Source: Ficedula albicollis
Lineage: Eukaryota; Chordata; Aves; Passeriformes; Muscicapidae
Direction of reading: 5' to 3'
NCBI RefSeq assembly: GCF_000247815.1
Contig: NC_021681.1
Location: 16,397,192 to 16,461,191, forward strand
DNA: 64,000 nucleotides
Shown: one piece after another, positions 48,601-60,420 of the stretch
Numbering within the stretch: position 1 is the first letter of the stretch
Layout of the letters: the number at the start of each line of letters is the position of its first letter
The notes under the pieces: generated by a model
What the model was told of the DNA's origin: nothing
Database searches by the model: none
The model's input: only the letters and a program-made list of their open reading frames with translations
Translations under genes and position numbers: made by a program

Positions 48601-49940
48601 GTGGACAAAGGTGCAGCCATAACAGACTATTATCACCTGGTGAGCTTGCAGCAGGATGGATAAATGATCTCTGACTGATTCTTTCAGAGTCAGACCGGTG
48701 GTCTTCTACTCCTGGGGCAACACAGCAGTAACACGGCTTTTTGATCAAATGGACACTTAACATTCCCCCAGACTATTCCTCTCCGTGAGCTGAGAAGTGC
48801 AGTAATTCCAATAGGCACTCCAGCAACCTGAAACCCTGAGCTTCAGACTTGAATAGACTAAATAAAAATTAGAGGGCTTTTCTCTTGCTTCAACAAAAAC
48901 ATATGTTCTCGCCAGACGTTTTTGATGGGAAAAAAATAACACATTTCCCAAACAGCTCTAGTTACCGCCAACAACTTCATTTCCCATCTCAGACACTGCT
49001 GTGGCAGGAATGTAAAAAGCAGAATTGATTAGACCAGATTAGGTTAGATAGGGAGCCTGGTGATGAAAAGCTGCTGCTTCTCTCTTTGCTCCTATTCAGG
49101 GCCATTAGCAACCTCCATCCCTCTCACCCAGGGATGCTGCCCCATTGCTGAATTCTGCTCTAAGTAGCTATTCCATGTCTCACAATTTCACCCTGCAGTC
49201 TCTGTTTTCAAGCACATTTTGCCTCCATGTGTCCTTCCCCCACTGAAGGTGGAGCTCCAGAAAAATGGCAAGGAATTTCTGTACACACAATTTGGCAACA
49301 CACTTTGAGATCCCTTGGGATAAAGACTGCTAGATTGGTCTACTTTACTATCACAAAGATGATGATGACTATCCATTTTCCCCTGAAAGTCTTTTTTTTT
49401 GTTGTTTGTTTTTCTTTTTTTCTTTTCTTTTAGTGCAATAACACTTCCTTGTACCTTCCCCCAGGAAATCGATCTTTCCAGTGTAGCTTCACACTAGGTC
49501 ACCCAAATAAGCTGGAAAGAGCCATTTTACCAGCCTCTCCTGTCTTCATCATAAAACTACTGTACCTTATTTGCCAGTGCATTAAGCTGGCTGAGAGTGG
49601 AGCAGGTTGTGGATGCAGTGCAGTTTGCTCTAACTCCCTGGGTTTTTTTTTTCTTTCCTTGGATAATTTCACGGTCCATTAGTTTCCTGTAGCTGCTTCC
49701 CACAAACACACGTGCATCACCATGGTGTGTGAGCTTCCCTCTCACTGCCCCAGGCTCTTGCTGCCACACTTGCCCCAGGGGCACGGGAAAAGCATCTCAG
49801 CCATGCCCAGAGCAGGATCCCCAGGGATGCTGATGTCCAGAACATCAGCACACGTGCAGGGGCAGAAGAGCTGAGCTGAACCAGTGCGTGAGGACTGGTC
49901 CAGATTGACACTGTCCCAGCTCAATGTGGTTTACATGAGA
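48601..49940. other. Unique non-coding sequence with a T-rich tract
   Basis: Nothing recognised other than T-rich tracts at 49390-49431 and around 49645-49660. Confidence 0.5.
49390..49431 (+). repeat. T-rich polypyrimidine tract
   Basis: Mostly T with interspersed C and G, ending ttttag. It resembles a 3' splice site tract, but no exon with a matching donor is evident downstream, so it is reported only as low-complexity DNA. Confidence 0.7.
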
Positions 49941-51106
49941 CCCATCTGGCACCCACTGCACAGAAAATACAGCAGGGAGAAGGATTAGAGGGGGTTTTCC
50001 CACTATCCAGCCCTTCAGCTACAGCAGGAGCTGGAGCATCCCATCACAATCCCTGGCCAGAGCAACCTCTGGGCTGCCCCAGCTCACCCTGAGAAGGCAA
50101 CAGGTCCAGTGCCCACAGCAAAGAGAGCAGCTGAAGCCTCATCAAGACTCCTGCTCTGGAAGACACAATTTTGTGTGTCTTATTTTTAAATCACTGGAGA
50201 AAAAAAAAAAACAACAACTAACAAACCTGTGCATGAGGATTTTGCAGCTGCATCTCATCACTCTGAAACGTGCAGACTTGGGGAACTACTTGCCAGCAGT
50301 GAAGTCTGTGTTCAGAAGATGTGAGACTGAATTTTCAGGGAGACACTTCCCTGTCCCTCATGGAAAGGCTGGGGCAGCAGGGCAAGCATCCCCCTGGACA
50401 GGCATGGTGATGAGATTGGTGTCTCTCCAAAATGACAGCTTTTACTTGGAGTTCACTTTCTCCCTCTGACAATTGAACTTTGGGAAAGAAAAACCAAAAA
50501 AACAAAAAAAAAAAAAAAAAAAAAAAAAAACCCATCTGGCACCCACTGCACAGAAAATACAGCAGGGAGAAGGATTAGAGGGGGTTTTCCCACTATCCAG
50601 CCCTTCAGCTACAGCAGGAGCTGGAGCATCCCATCACAATCCCTGGCCAGAGCAACCTCTGGGCTGCCCCAGCTCACCCTGAGAAGGCAACAGGTCCAGT
50701 GCCCACAGCAAAGAGAGCAGCTGAAGCCTCATCAAGACTCCTGCTCTGGAAGACACAATTTTGTGTGTCTTATTTTTAAATCACTGGAGAAAAAAAAAAA
50801 AACAACTAACAAACCTGTGCATGAGGATTTTGCAGCTGCATCTCATCACTCTGAAACGTGCAGACTTGGGGAACTACTTGCCAGCAGTGAAGTCTGTGTT
50901 CAGAAGATGTGAGACTGAATTTTCAGGGAGACACTTCCCTGTCCCTCATGGAAAGGCTGGGGCAGCAGGGCAAGCATCCCCCTGGACAGGCATGGTGATG
51001 AGATTGGTGTCTCTCCAAAATGACAGCTTTTGCTTGGAGTTCACTTTCTCCCTCTGACAATTGAACTTTGGGAAAGAAAAACCAAAAAAACAAAAAAAAA
51101 AAAAAA
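49941..51106 (+). repeat. 590-bp direct tandem duplication with poly(A) junctions
   Basis: Copy 1 is 49941-50530 and copy 2 is 50531-51106. Each starts cccatctggc and ends in an A-run preceded by gaaaaaccaaaaaaac. Reading across, I find one substitution (ttttacttgg versus ttttgcttgg), a small indel in the internal A12-13/CAA tract, and a shorter terminal A-run in copy 2. No transposon family is recognised. Near identity points to a very recent event or a false duplication in assembly at the homopolymer. Confidence 0.97.
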
Positions 51107-51882
51107 GGAGGGCCAGAGTAGAATGTGAATACTGCAGGGAAATGATAAAAATAAACAAAAAACCAATCCAAACAATCCTCAACAAAACAAAGCACGGGGG
51201 GAGATCTGATGGGTCTAACAAACAAAGAGATGTTATTCACAGGCATTATTGATTAAGTTTTCCTCACCAACACGTACATAAATACTTATCTCTCAAATGA
51301 ATAAGAGGCTCTGTAATGCTGGAGGGAAGGAGGAAAAAGATTATTGAAAACCTGAGGGTCAGAGAAGCATCCGGCTGCAACAGATGCACCGAGAAGATAA
51401 ATGCAGATGTCTTTGTCAACACATTGGTCTGCCAAAGACCAAATGTGATAGAAGGCAGACTTTCAGGCACTGGAAACCATGCTTGGACTTTGATAACAAT
51501 GAAACAGAGACTATGGAGCAGATCCTCACCTGGGCTGATCCAGTGCCAGAACCCTCATCACGGGGCAGCCACATCAATTTACATCACCCGAGGATCCTGC
51601 TGGCTCTGGACAGCACAGCCCATTAGCAGCAGGGCAGAGGCAGAGATTTATGACAACCAGGCACAGGAGAGAAGAGAAGAGAAGAGCAGCGATGAATGAG
51701 ATCAAAGGAGGAAAGAGGAGTGGTGGCTCTGCCCCATGAGCCCCCCAAACCTGCCAGATTCCCTGGGAGCCATCCCTCCCCAGCACTGCCTTGCCTGCTG
51801 CCACACGGTGGAGCACACAGCTCCTTCTGGGAGGGCTGGGACACGGGGAATTGGGCCGGATCCAGTGACACTAGACCCGGCT
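51107..51882. other. Unique non-coding sequence
   Basis: Nothing recognised except GAAGA-type runs near 51668-51686. Confidence 0.5.
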
Positions 51883-52022
51883 TGGGAGCCAGCTCAGTGG
51901 CACATGTGGCACCGTGCATACCAGGGCTGGGACCCACACACCCTCCTCAAACTGGGAGCCAGCTCAGTGGCACATGTGGCGCCGTGCAAACCAGGGCTGG
52001 GACCCACACACCCTCCTCAAAT
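51883..52022 (+). repeat. 70-bp direct tandem duplication (2 copies)
   Basis: Copy 1 is 51883-51952 and copy 2 is 51953-52022, each starting tgggagccagctcagtgg. A few substitutions separate them (caccgtgcat versus cgccgtgcaa). No known family. Confidence 0.95.
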
Positions 52023-52669
52023 GAAAGGGAGCAGAGAGGAATGTTTGGTGCTGAGCATTTGGTGATATCAGCCCAGAAGCTCTTGAGCCATCTGAAAGCT
52101 GCGAGGGACCATCAGGATAATCTGTTCTGGCATCCAGCATCCCCATGGGATCGCCTCATGCATCCTTCCTGGAATTCACATCTCCATCACCACGGCTTTC
52201 TCTCAGGGCAGCAGGATTATCTCAGGGATATTTCCAACCCACTCAGCACAGCTCAGGTTTTACCTTTCTAGCTACCTCTCTGCCTCTGCCACCATGCAGG
52301 GCAGAAATGCCTGGACCATACAGGCAGGATTTTTGTTGGACAGGACATCGCAGTGGGTGAAGTTAAGAAGAAGTCAGCTTCACCCAGCACAGGATTAGCA
52401 AAGGGGTGCTGGGCTTGCAGATGGGTATGAGTGCAGGATTGAGGATGCATGTGCAGCTGGAGACACTACAGCTCTCCCAGAGAAGCTCTGGTGCTTCAGA
52501 TCCCAGCCATCAGCTCTGCCCAGCTGTTCCCCCAAGCTCTCCCAGCAGGTCTGAGGATTTTGCTGTTATTACACAGACACACAGACACACACAGGGTGTG
52601 CTCCTGCCCCTTTTCACGGCAGCAGCCACACACAGGCACTGGGCTCTGTCTGACATTGTCCCCCACACA
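52023..52669. other. Unique non-coding sequence
   Basis: Nothing recognised besides a short CA-rich run at 52571-52594. Confidence 0.5.
52571..52594 (+). repeat. ACACAG short tandem run
   Basis: CA-rich run of ACACAG and ACAC units. Simple repeat. Confidence 0.8.
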
Positions 52670-52740
52670 GCTTTCTCGTGCCTCAGTTCCCCTGCCTGCG
52701 AGCAGGGACACAGGTACATCCCTGAGGTCCCAGGCTGGCT
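52670..52740 (+). mobile_element. Possible MIR-like fragment
   Basis: 'tcgtg' then CCTCAGTTCCCC at 52681-52692, then 'ctgcctgcgagcaggga' and 'acatccctgagg' could be a very diverged MIR core. The match is much weaker than the two other MIR-like copies and may be chance. Confidence 0.2.
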
Positions 52741-55700
52741 GCGACACCTGCCAGGAGAAGAAAGGAGATAAAAAACAACCTGCAGGTCTTCTCCTCCAGC
52801 AAAGCTGCTGTCATCCCAAGGAGTGGAGGCTCAGGAGCTGGAGCAGGGCAGCCTCTAGTGGCTGTGAGCCAGGAAATGCGGTCCCCAAACCTGAGCAGAG
52901 GGATGTTTGCTCCCCACAGCATCCACCTGAAAAAGCCACAGCCTGTGCTGCTGGACTGCCCCATAGCCCAGAAACAGGGATCCTCAGACTCCCCCTCCCT
53001 CTTTTACATCCCTGCTGCCACAGCCACCTCTCAGGCGCCACTTCCTGCTCCTCCAAACACCTCTGAGCCCCTGCTCTGCCCAAGCAGCCAGAGGTAGCAA
53101 GAGACACGTCCCAGACCTCAGGGATGTGCCTCCCACGTCCACAGCACCTGCAGCATGCCTGGAAGCAGCTCCATCCCCAGCACAGATTTGGCCACGCAGC
53201 TGACTGTGGGTAGCTATTGGATCTGCAGCTGTCCAAGTGCTGGAGCTGGCTGTGACAGCAAATCCATCCCAATTCATTAATGTTCCATCTGGAGGAGCCT
53301 GGCCTTTTTTACTGCAGGATGCTCTGGTCTAGGGGATGCCCAGGGGCCTGCACTGCATGGGGAAGTTCTCCCCAGGAGCTCTTCTGACCAGTCCTAGTCT
53401 CAACATTGCATCTATTACCAGACCCACAAATTACTCCTTTGTTGTCTTGAGCTCCCTCTGCCAACAAAACTTTGTCTTCCAGGTCAAAGATTCATGCTCT
53501 AAAGCCATCCCACAGCTTCATCCCAGGCCTTCAGCTTCCCCTCCCACAGGACATAAAAATGAGCAGAACAACCCAGCAGGACAAAAATCCTCCTGGCTGC
53601 CTCCAGCAGCTTTTTGGCTTCACCTCAGCATAGCCCCAGTCCCTGCCTCATCCCAGTTTTACTGGTGAGTCAGAGCTCTCCATTTAATGTCTGAGCACTG
53701 GGGCAGGGATCAGAAATGCACACAGGAATCAGAGTGTTTGTGGGACATAGCAGAGGACAGACACCCAGACAGACAAACATAAATCTTCAGATAAGGCAGA
53801 AGGGGAGTTATTTACACACCAGAGTGGGATGGTTCCTTGCCATGAGTTGGACAAAACGTTTTCCTGCCCCATGTTTCAGGGAGTGACTGGTAAGAGAGCA
53901 CAGCATCATTGTAAGAGGCTGCTGACTGCTGACTGTCAACTCTGCAAGCAATTTAAACACAGTTTATGTCAACGGTACAAGCCTAAAATGAAAAAGGGGT
54001 GGGGAGGGAAACCAAGCAAAGAGTTTGATATTTAAGATGTGTATACTTGTTTCCATTGCAGCTGCTGAGGAACCCACATCTGACATCAACCTACTTCCAT
54101 TGGACACTAGACTTCCATTGGAGACATCAGTCTCTGGCATAAGATTCAGGGGCATGGCAAGGGTACATCAGAAGTAGAAACAAGGAAATCCCTTGAGTAC
54201 TAGAAATACTGGCAGGTAAATCACTTTCAAGAGTGCAAGAAGGTTTTCCTCCCCACCTTTGGCTTTGACCATTTCACTAGGAGATGCAGTCTCCTAGCTA
54301 AGCAGCACAGGCTGAGCATCAGAGACTTTGTTGCTGGTCTGGACATCACATGGAAAGCTCTTAACTGCAGCAGTGTCAGGTCTTGTAGCTCCCAGTTAAG
54401 GGATGAACAGCTCCTAGCCTACACATGTTTATGCATATTGTAATTTCCTAATGAGAAGGAGATGCTCATTAGTGGGTTTCTGCAGAGGAGACCCTAATCC
54501 TGCACAGTGTCTTCTAGTTAGGAACAGCAGTCAGCCAAACTCAGTTTTAAATTACTGAAAAGAGTGAAGCTGATTATTGGTTGGGACTGGATTGTCACAT
54601 CCAGAAGATAAGAGCATCTCCTGTTACAGGCTAAGAGTCCAGACAAGCTGGGCTACATCCATGGAACACACATCACTTGGCCAGAACCAGTCAGGGAGCA
54701 TGGACATATCAGACAAATATTTGCTTCCTCCTGCTGAATATCACCTTGTTTCTTTTGACTGTACAGAGGAGGAGCAGGAGTTGAGTCCAACTCACCCCAT
54801 TCATCTAACAACAGCACTGGGGCACAATAAAATCAGAAATTTGGTGGTCAGGGGGTCTGGCAGCTCCCACAACATCTTCCCCTGATGTCAGCACCAAGTC
54901 CTTTCCCCATCCAGTAGGACAAAGAACCCACACACCCTGTTCCCTGTTCCCTGGAAGTTCAAGCTGCAGAGATGCTGCAGACAAATGAGCTCCCCAGGTT
55001 TGGTCTCATCAGCTCACACATCCCACACCTCGGTGTCCCCAGGCTCTGAGACACATTCATTGTCTCTGCTGCATTGTGGCAGAGGTGTCCAAAGCAAGGC
55101 TCCTGGCCTGAATCTGACAAAGTGTCCTCTGAGCTCTCCTTATGCATTTTCTGGTTGCTGAGCTTCTGAAGTCAATCTCAGGCCACAGTTTTCAAGCTGT
55201 GTTCTATGATTATGAGGCATAAAACATCCTTTTTTTTAACTAAAACTTAGAGCAACAAGAATCTGTCTGAATCCAGATCCCAAAGCTTTGGAACAAATGC
55301 CCATTCTTGCAAACATCACAATAAAATTATGTGAGCAAGCAATACTTGAAATAACACCCAATTTATCTTCCTATTTCCCCTGTGTGATTATGGCTTTCAT
55401 TTTGCTGGGGTAAAGAACCTTGAAAACAAATGAGTCAGTTTGATTTTTGTTTCATGGAGGAGTTCATTTCCTGGCTCCTTTGCTCACTTGTGATGTTCAG
55501 CTGATGGTCTGCAGTTCTCTGAAAAACTGAAAGACTTTTGAAACTTCGGGCTTTGTGGGACAGGAGGGTGAATTCCCAGAAACCACTTGACACCCTCCAA
55601 TTCTGCAGTGGCATTCCAGTGCCTGTGGTGCCTGAAGCAAAGCAGCACTGCCCTCCCACCTTCCCTTCCCACAACATTCCCACCACTGAACTCAGCACAG

Positions 55701-56269
55701 GACATGACTGAGAGCCTCACAGTCTAGCAAGATTTACCTGACACATTTAAAGTGTAAATAGCAAATAAACCACCTCAGCATCACGTGGTGTGCTATGGGG
55801 TGGCAGTGGAAGCTTGCAAGCCCTTACTCCTGCTGTGTAACCCTGACCACTGCCAGGACACAAGCACAGAGCATCATTTACCCCCGGGATTTTAGAGGAC
55901 AGAGTCTTTCACCTCATCCTGAGGAACAGCCTTGTACCTTGGTCTCAAGCTTCTTGACTTACTTTTCAAGGTGACTCCACCAGGTGATGGAGCAGCCCAA
56001 TGACTGTGGAACCTTTCCCTTCTCCAGACCTTTGCCTATTTTCCTCCCTCCACTAGGTTAGCACTGCAAACAGGAGCCTATCACCCTTGCCAGGAGGTTA
56101 ATTGTATCCCAGAGCCAAAACTGGCATTGAGCACTGCTCTCCATACCTGCAGGAGCAGCCCTCCAGATCTCCAGCCAAGGAGGCATTTGAAAACCTCATC
56201 CTCCTCTCCCAGATCCTCAGCACTTCTTTTCACCCTTGCAGCACAACCACACACTCACAGTCTTGCCCA
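52741..56269. other. Unique non-coding sequence, nothing recognised
   Basis: Contains a small 18-bp-period direct repeat of acttccattgga at 54093 and 54111. No gene or transposon is recognised. Confidence 0.45.
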
Positions 56270-56560
56270 GTCCCATGAGGAGATGTGGCCAGTTTTGCAT
56301 TAAAATGGATGTACGTACATAGAAGTTCTGATTTAAACACTTTCATTAGATTTAGTCACTGGCTCCCAAATACAAAATGATGGTGACACCAATTCCTCCT
56401 CAGCCCGAGTGACTAATTGTCACACAGAGGCAATTAGGCTTAGTTAAATGATCCATGTCCCTTCAAAATAATGGTCTGTCAAACTGCATTCGCCCAAAAT
56501 AATCTGGGATTGACTTAACAATCAAAATATCTATTTCTTCAAAATTAATACAAACCCAGA
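56270..56560. promoter_or_regulatory. Candidate conserved block (inverted TAATTG/CAATTA pair)
   Basis: TAATTG at 56414-56419 overlaps TGTCA at 56418-56422, and CAATTAG lies at 56431-56437, giving two inverted homeodomain sites about 12 bp apart with a TALE-type core. A 12-bp palindrome atgtacgtacat sits at 56309-56320. The block is AT-rich and free of recognised repeats. Regulatory function is inferred. Confidence 0.32.
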
Positions 56561-57769
56561 GTTCCTTGTTTCTCCACAGTGCAGCTGCAAAATGAAAGGG
56601 CTTTCTCACTCTGCTTGGGGGAGGATGGGCCACACCACAGAGGTGTGAACAGGCAGTAGAAGGCAAGAAAAAAAGAACTATCACAAACTACTTGCTGCAG
56701 GCAGAGCACAGCTGGAATAAAGCTGGATAGATTGCTCTGGCCTTCAGAAAACCTCTATCCAAAGTTTCCAGCACAAAAAAGTAGCTGGAATGCAGGAAGA
56801 TGGAACAGACAGGCATCTCTGGTCACCTCCACCAGAGCCACCAAGCCACCAACATGATCTTTCCTGGTTGCACTCTGGGGGTAACATCTCATTTCTGGGC
56901 GTTTCTCTCTAAAGAAGGCCTGCAAACAAACAAAATTAAAATTAATAAATAAAAATCTGTGGCCTTTGAGGTGATCCTGCAAATTCCAGAGCCCCTTCAG
57001 TCCTGGGAAGTGCATGGGCCATCTCGTGGAAACACCTTGCAGAGAATACAGTGCTGACAGGGACTGTGACACTGCCTGCCTTGGGGACAGGGACACTCAG
57101 GAGATGGGAGCAGAGTTTCTCCAGGATTCAGACAGCAAATTCCAGAGCAACCTGCACTTCCCCATAAAATACCCTAACCCAGATTTAATAAGGACCAACC
57201 CTCAAGTTTGTTACCTGTTGGCCTCCACAGGGAGCTCGTACTAATTAAGTGTAATGGGTTAATTGTAAGAACCCACACAGCCCTCCCTAAGAGGCAAGCC
57301 CCAGGAATGAGCTGCCCCCTATCCCTGTGATCCCATACCACCCCATAAGGTGATATTTCAGCACACCCACCACAGTGGAGTCACCCACGTCCATGGGACC
57401 CAGTGAGGGATGTCCTGGCAGTTTAGCTGATTTCAACATCACCCCCAAATTGTGCCAGTGCAATTTCCATCCACTCTGCACAGCTCACTGCACCCAGCTC
57501 TGAAAAGGGAATGACAAAGTAATTACCCGTGTTAATGGAAGCTAATATTCCATCCTGCCTGTCTTACTGCCTCTCCCCACCCCCGAGGGCCAGTGGCAGA
57601 AGGTGCCACAGAGCCATCGAAGCACAGCTTTTAACTTGTCTGCATCTGCATCCCATTCGCCCACACCCAGCCTTCCACAGACAGCACGTTCATGAAGGTG
57701 GCTTTTCAGGGGCTTCCCAAGGGGATTCTCAGATGTCTGAGGCCGTCGAGTTCACCCCCTAGAGACACC
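56561..57769. other. Unique non-coding sequence
   Basis: Nothing recognised. Confidence 0.45.
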
Positions 57770-58080
57770 AATTTGGGTCTTTCTCTTCCACCTTTCACTG
57801 AACTGAGGAGGAATTTTACATCTTTGAGATTATTAATTGGCTAAAGGTCCCCGGTGCTGCGGTGAGAGACAAGAGGCCAAGCCCCTTAGCTCATTCCTGG
57901 GACATGAAGCTGGGAATGAGAGATTTCACATCCAGAGCAAATTACCACCTGGGAGGTAAGAAGAGTCACTGCCTCCTCCTGAAACATTGGTCCATCGCAC
58001 ACAATTGCCTCCTCTGTGCAACTGCTTAAACCAGCGTGGACTGAGGACGGACGTCCCAGGGGAGACTGACCCTTATGTTT
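57770..58080. promoter_or_regulatory. Candidate conserved non-coding block
   Basis: A unique block with TTAATTGG at 57833-57840 next to a CpG-bearing stretch (ccccggtgctgcggtg), and an acaattgcc word near 58001. Composition suggests constraint, but motif support is thin. Confidence 0.2.
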
Positions 58081-60179
58081 ATGTGCTGGATGAGCCCTTG
58101 CAGCAGCAGGAGATGGGGGAGGGATCCCTGAAGTCTATGTGATGATGTGCATGTGACAGAAGGGAGTCAGACCTCCTGATGCCATAGGTCTCCAGCTCCT
58201 GTTCTTTACAGTGAACTCAGCAGCACAGTCAGTAATGCACAGAAATAGCAACTTACCACTGGGAGAGATTTTTCACCAAACTGTCATTTAATCTGTGACT
58301 GTCTGGGCTGATCTGCAAATTATGAGTGTAAAATACCTCTGAAGAGATGTGGGAATAGAAACAACTGTAAAACTAAAAAGTAGCTGACCTTTTAAGGGAT
58401 AGTGGGTTATTCATGCTAGTGCTCATAGCATGTTATAATCACTCTCCCCCAGCATCCCCTCCATGTCACAAGAAGATTAATTCCTTGTATTCTCATTTTT
58501 CAAGGAAGAAAACTGGCCTATTACTTCTGTTCTAGCTAAGCCCCTCTGCTCCACAGGTACCAGCAGCTTTAGCTCTTAGGCTCAATGGATCAACATGCCC
58601 ACTTAAGCTCAGGCTGGTTGCTTTCAATGTACTCCTAAATCCAAGGCTTTTTTAAAACGCACACAGTAACTCAGCCAGGCCTCTTAGCTCTGGGTCTCCA
58701 GCCCCTGACACCCTGGGGCTCCTACACCCTCCTCCTGAAGTTCCCAGACTTCAGCAAGGAGAAGAACCACAACTCCAAGCACAGATGGAGGTGGGCAGGA
58801 AGGTGTTAAATCAGGAGCTGCACTAGCTCTCCCCCTCCTGCAGTGGAGTCTTCATCCTTTATTTATGGGCCAGCCTTCTCTGGATACAAGACATTTAAAT
58901 TTTTCAGCAAGGTCTATGTCCCATCACCCAGGGCAGTTTAAATTTTCACTCATCATGCACAGACATCGGCACAGGCATCAGCAGGGGGATAGTAATTACA
59001 GCAGGAAAAGGATGAAAATAAGAGTCAGTTCTGAAATGATTGTCCCTATGTAAAATGGAATGATGTACATTTTACAGGGTGAAAATGATCGGCCTGTTGC
59101 ACTCAGCCCTGCCTGAACACAGCAGAGACTTTAAAGGAGCTCCTCATTAAGGTGTTGTCTGAGCCAAAGGACATCACTGCTGGAAACTGCCACTGAACAT
59201 GAGAAAGCCCCAGGTAGCAATCAGCTCTTTGTGAGCAGGATGTGATCAACAACATCTGATTCCTCACCAAAAGGCAGCTCAAGAACAGAAAGTTCTTTGT
59301 CACAGGAGTCTCCAAACAGCTGTAACATGGGATGTTTTCACCTAGGGTGCTGGCATCTAACTCTTAAGGGCTCAAATTTTCAAAGACTTGTGAAAATCCA
59401 GCTCTGAGACAGCAGGAGCATTGTTACAGTCCACAGGCAGTCCTCAGGCTTGCTGCCTCCTGTCACCAGCCACACCAAGAGCAGAAGCCACCACTGCCTC
59501 AGCTGCCAAAAGAGATGCTGATCGCCAGACCATGTCTGATCATTAGGCACGCTCAGACAGATTGGCTTCATGTGTCAGGAATGGTTCAGGCTCCCAGCAG
59601 AAGCTCCTGGGCAATTTGCAAGGCTCAATATAACAATTTGCTTGTGGATAATGGGAGATAGAAGTGCTGGCTGAGTGCTGAAGAGGGGAGCTGGTCATTG
59701 CCTTGCCATCAAGGCATCACTCCAGGTCATTTTCCCAGATTTTATTTAAGTGGCTGTTATTGCTGGGGGAGAAGAGACACTCTGAGCTGCACAAGGACAC
59801 GTGCCCTGGAGAGCACAAGGGCTCCAATTCCCCCACACAGCAGGACTGCTGCAAGGGTAGAAATGGAACTCCACATCACAAACCCCCATCCAGGGAACCC
59901 CAGCTGCTTTTCCTTGCATTCAAAGCCACCTACCCCCATCCAATGGAGCTGCACATTTGCCTCTTCCCCATCTCTCCCAGACACTGCCCCACATCAGAGG
60001 GCTGCAGGTGGTCACCAAGTGATGTGGATTCCCTAACAACACAGCCCAGAGGAGCCCTGCACGGGAACTTCTGCTCACAGAGGGAAAGGGGATGCCCCTG
60101 GGAACCCCACTTGGCACTTCTGGAAGTGGAGGCAAAAATTTTGTTTGCTTTTCTTTCATGCACTGGAAGGCCTCTAATT
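58081..60179. other. Unique non-coding sequence
   Basis: Nothing recognised. A short inverted repeat (catgcta/tagcatg, 58412-58432) is too small to interpret. The 183-codon plus frame at 59703-60254 has no domain. Confidence 0.45.
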
Positions 60180-60420
60180 GCACTAGACTGTTTCTATGAG
60201 AAGGATGTAATTAAAAGTGAATGGCTCCAAGTCTTTTATCATCATGAATATTAAATAAAGATAAACACTACATCAATATTAATTTAAGCAGAAACAGAAA
60301 ATGAAAGGCAGGACTTGATCCCAGCTGACACTTCAGCATTTTATAGATAAAATTATGCAGCTGGGGGGTGAAAAAAAGACTCCAAAAACCAACCAAACAG
60401 AAAAAAACACAAAATATTTC
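60180..60420. promoter_or_regulatory. Candidate AT-rich conserved block
   Basis: AT-rich unique sequence with gtaattaaaagtg near 60207-60219 and aatattaatttaag near 60276-60289. No microsatellite structure is present. Weak inference of regulatory function. Confidence 0.2.

Noticed and set aside
49387..49434. Possible 3' splice site (long pyrimidine tract ending in TTTTAG)
   Set aside because: No downstream exon with a credible reading frame and donor site could be matched; low-complexity DNA explains it.
54093..54122. Short direct repeat of acttccattgga
   Set aside because: Only 12 bp repeated once at 18-bp spacing; too small to interpret.
58412..58432. Inverted repeat catgcta/tagcatg
   Set aside because: Seven-bp arms are expected by chance in 64 kb.
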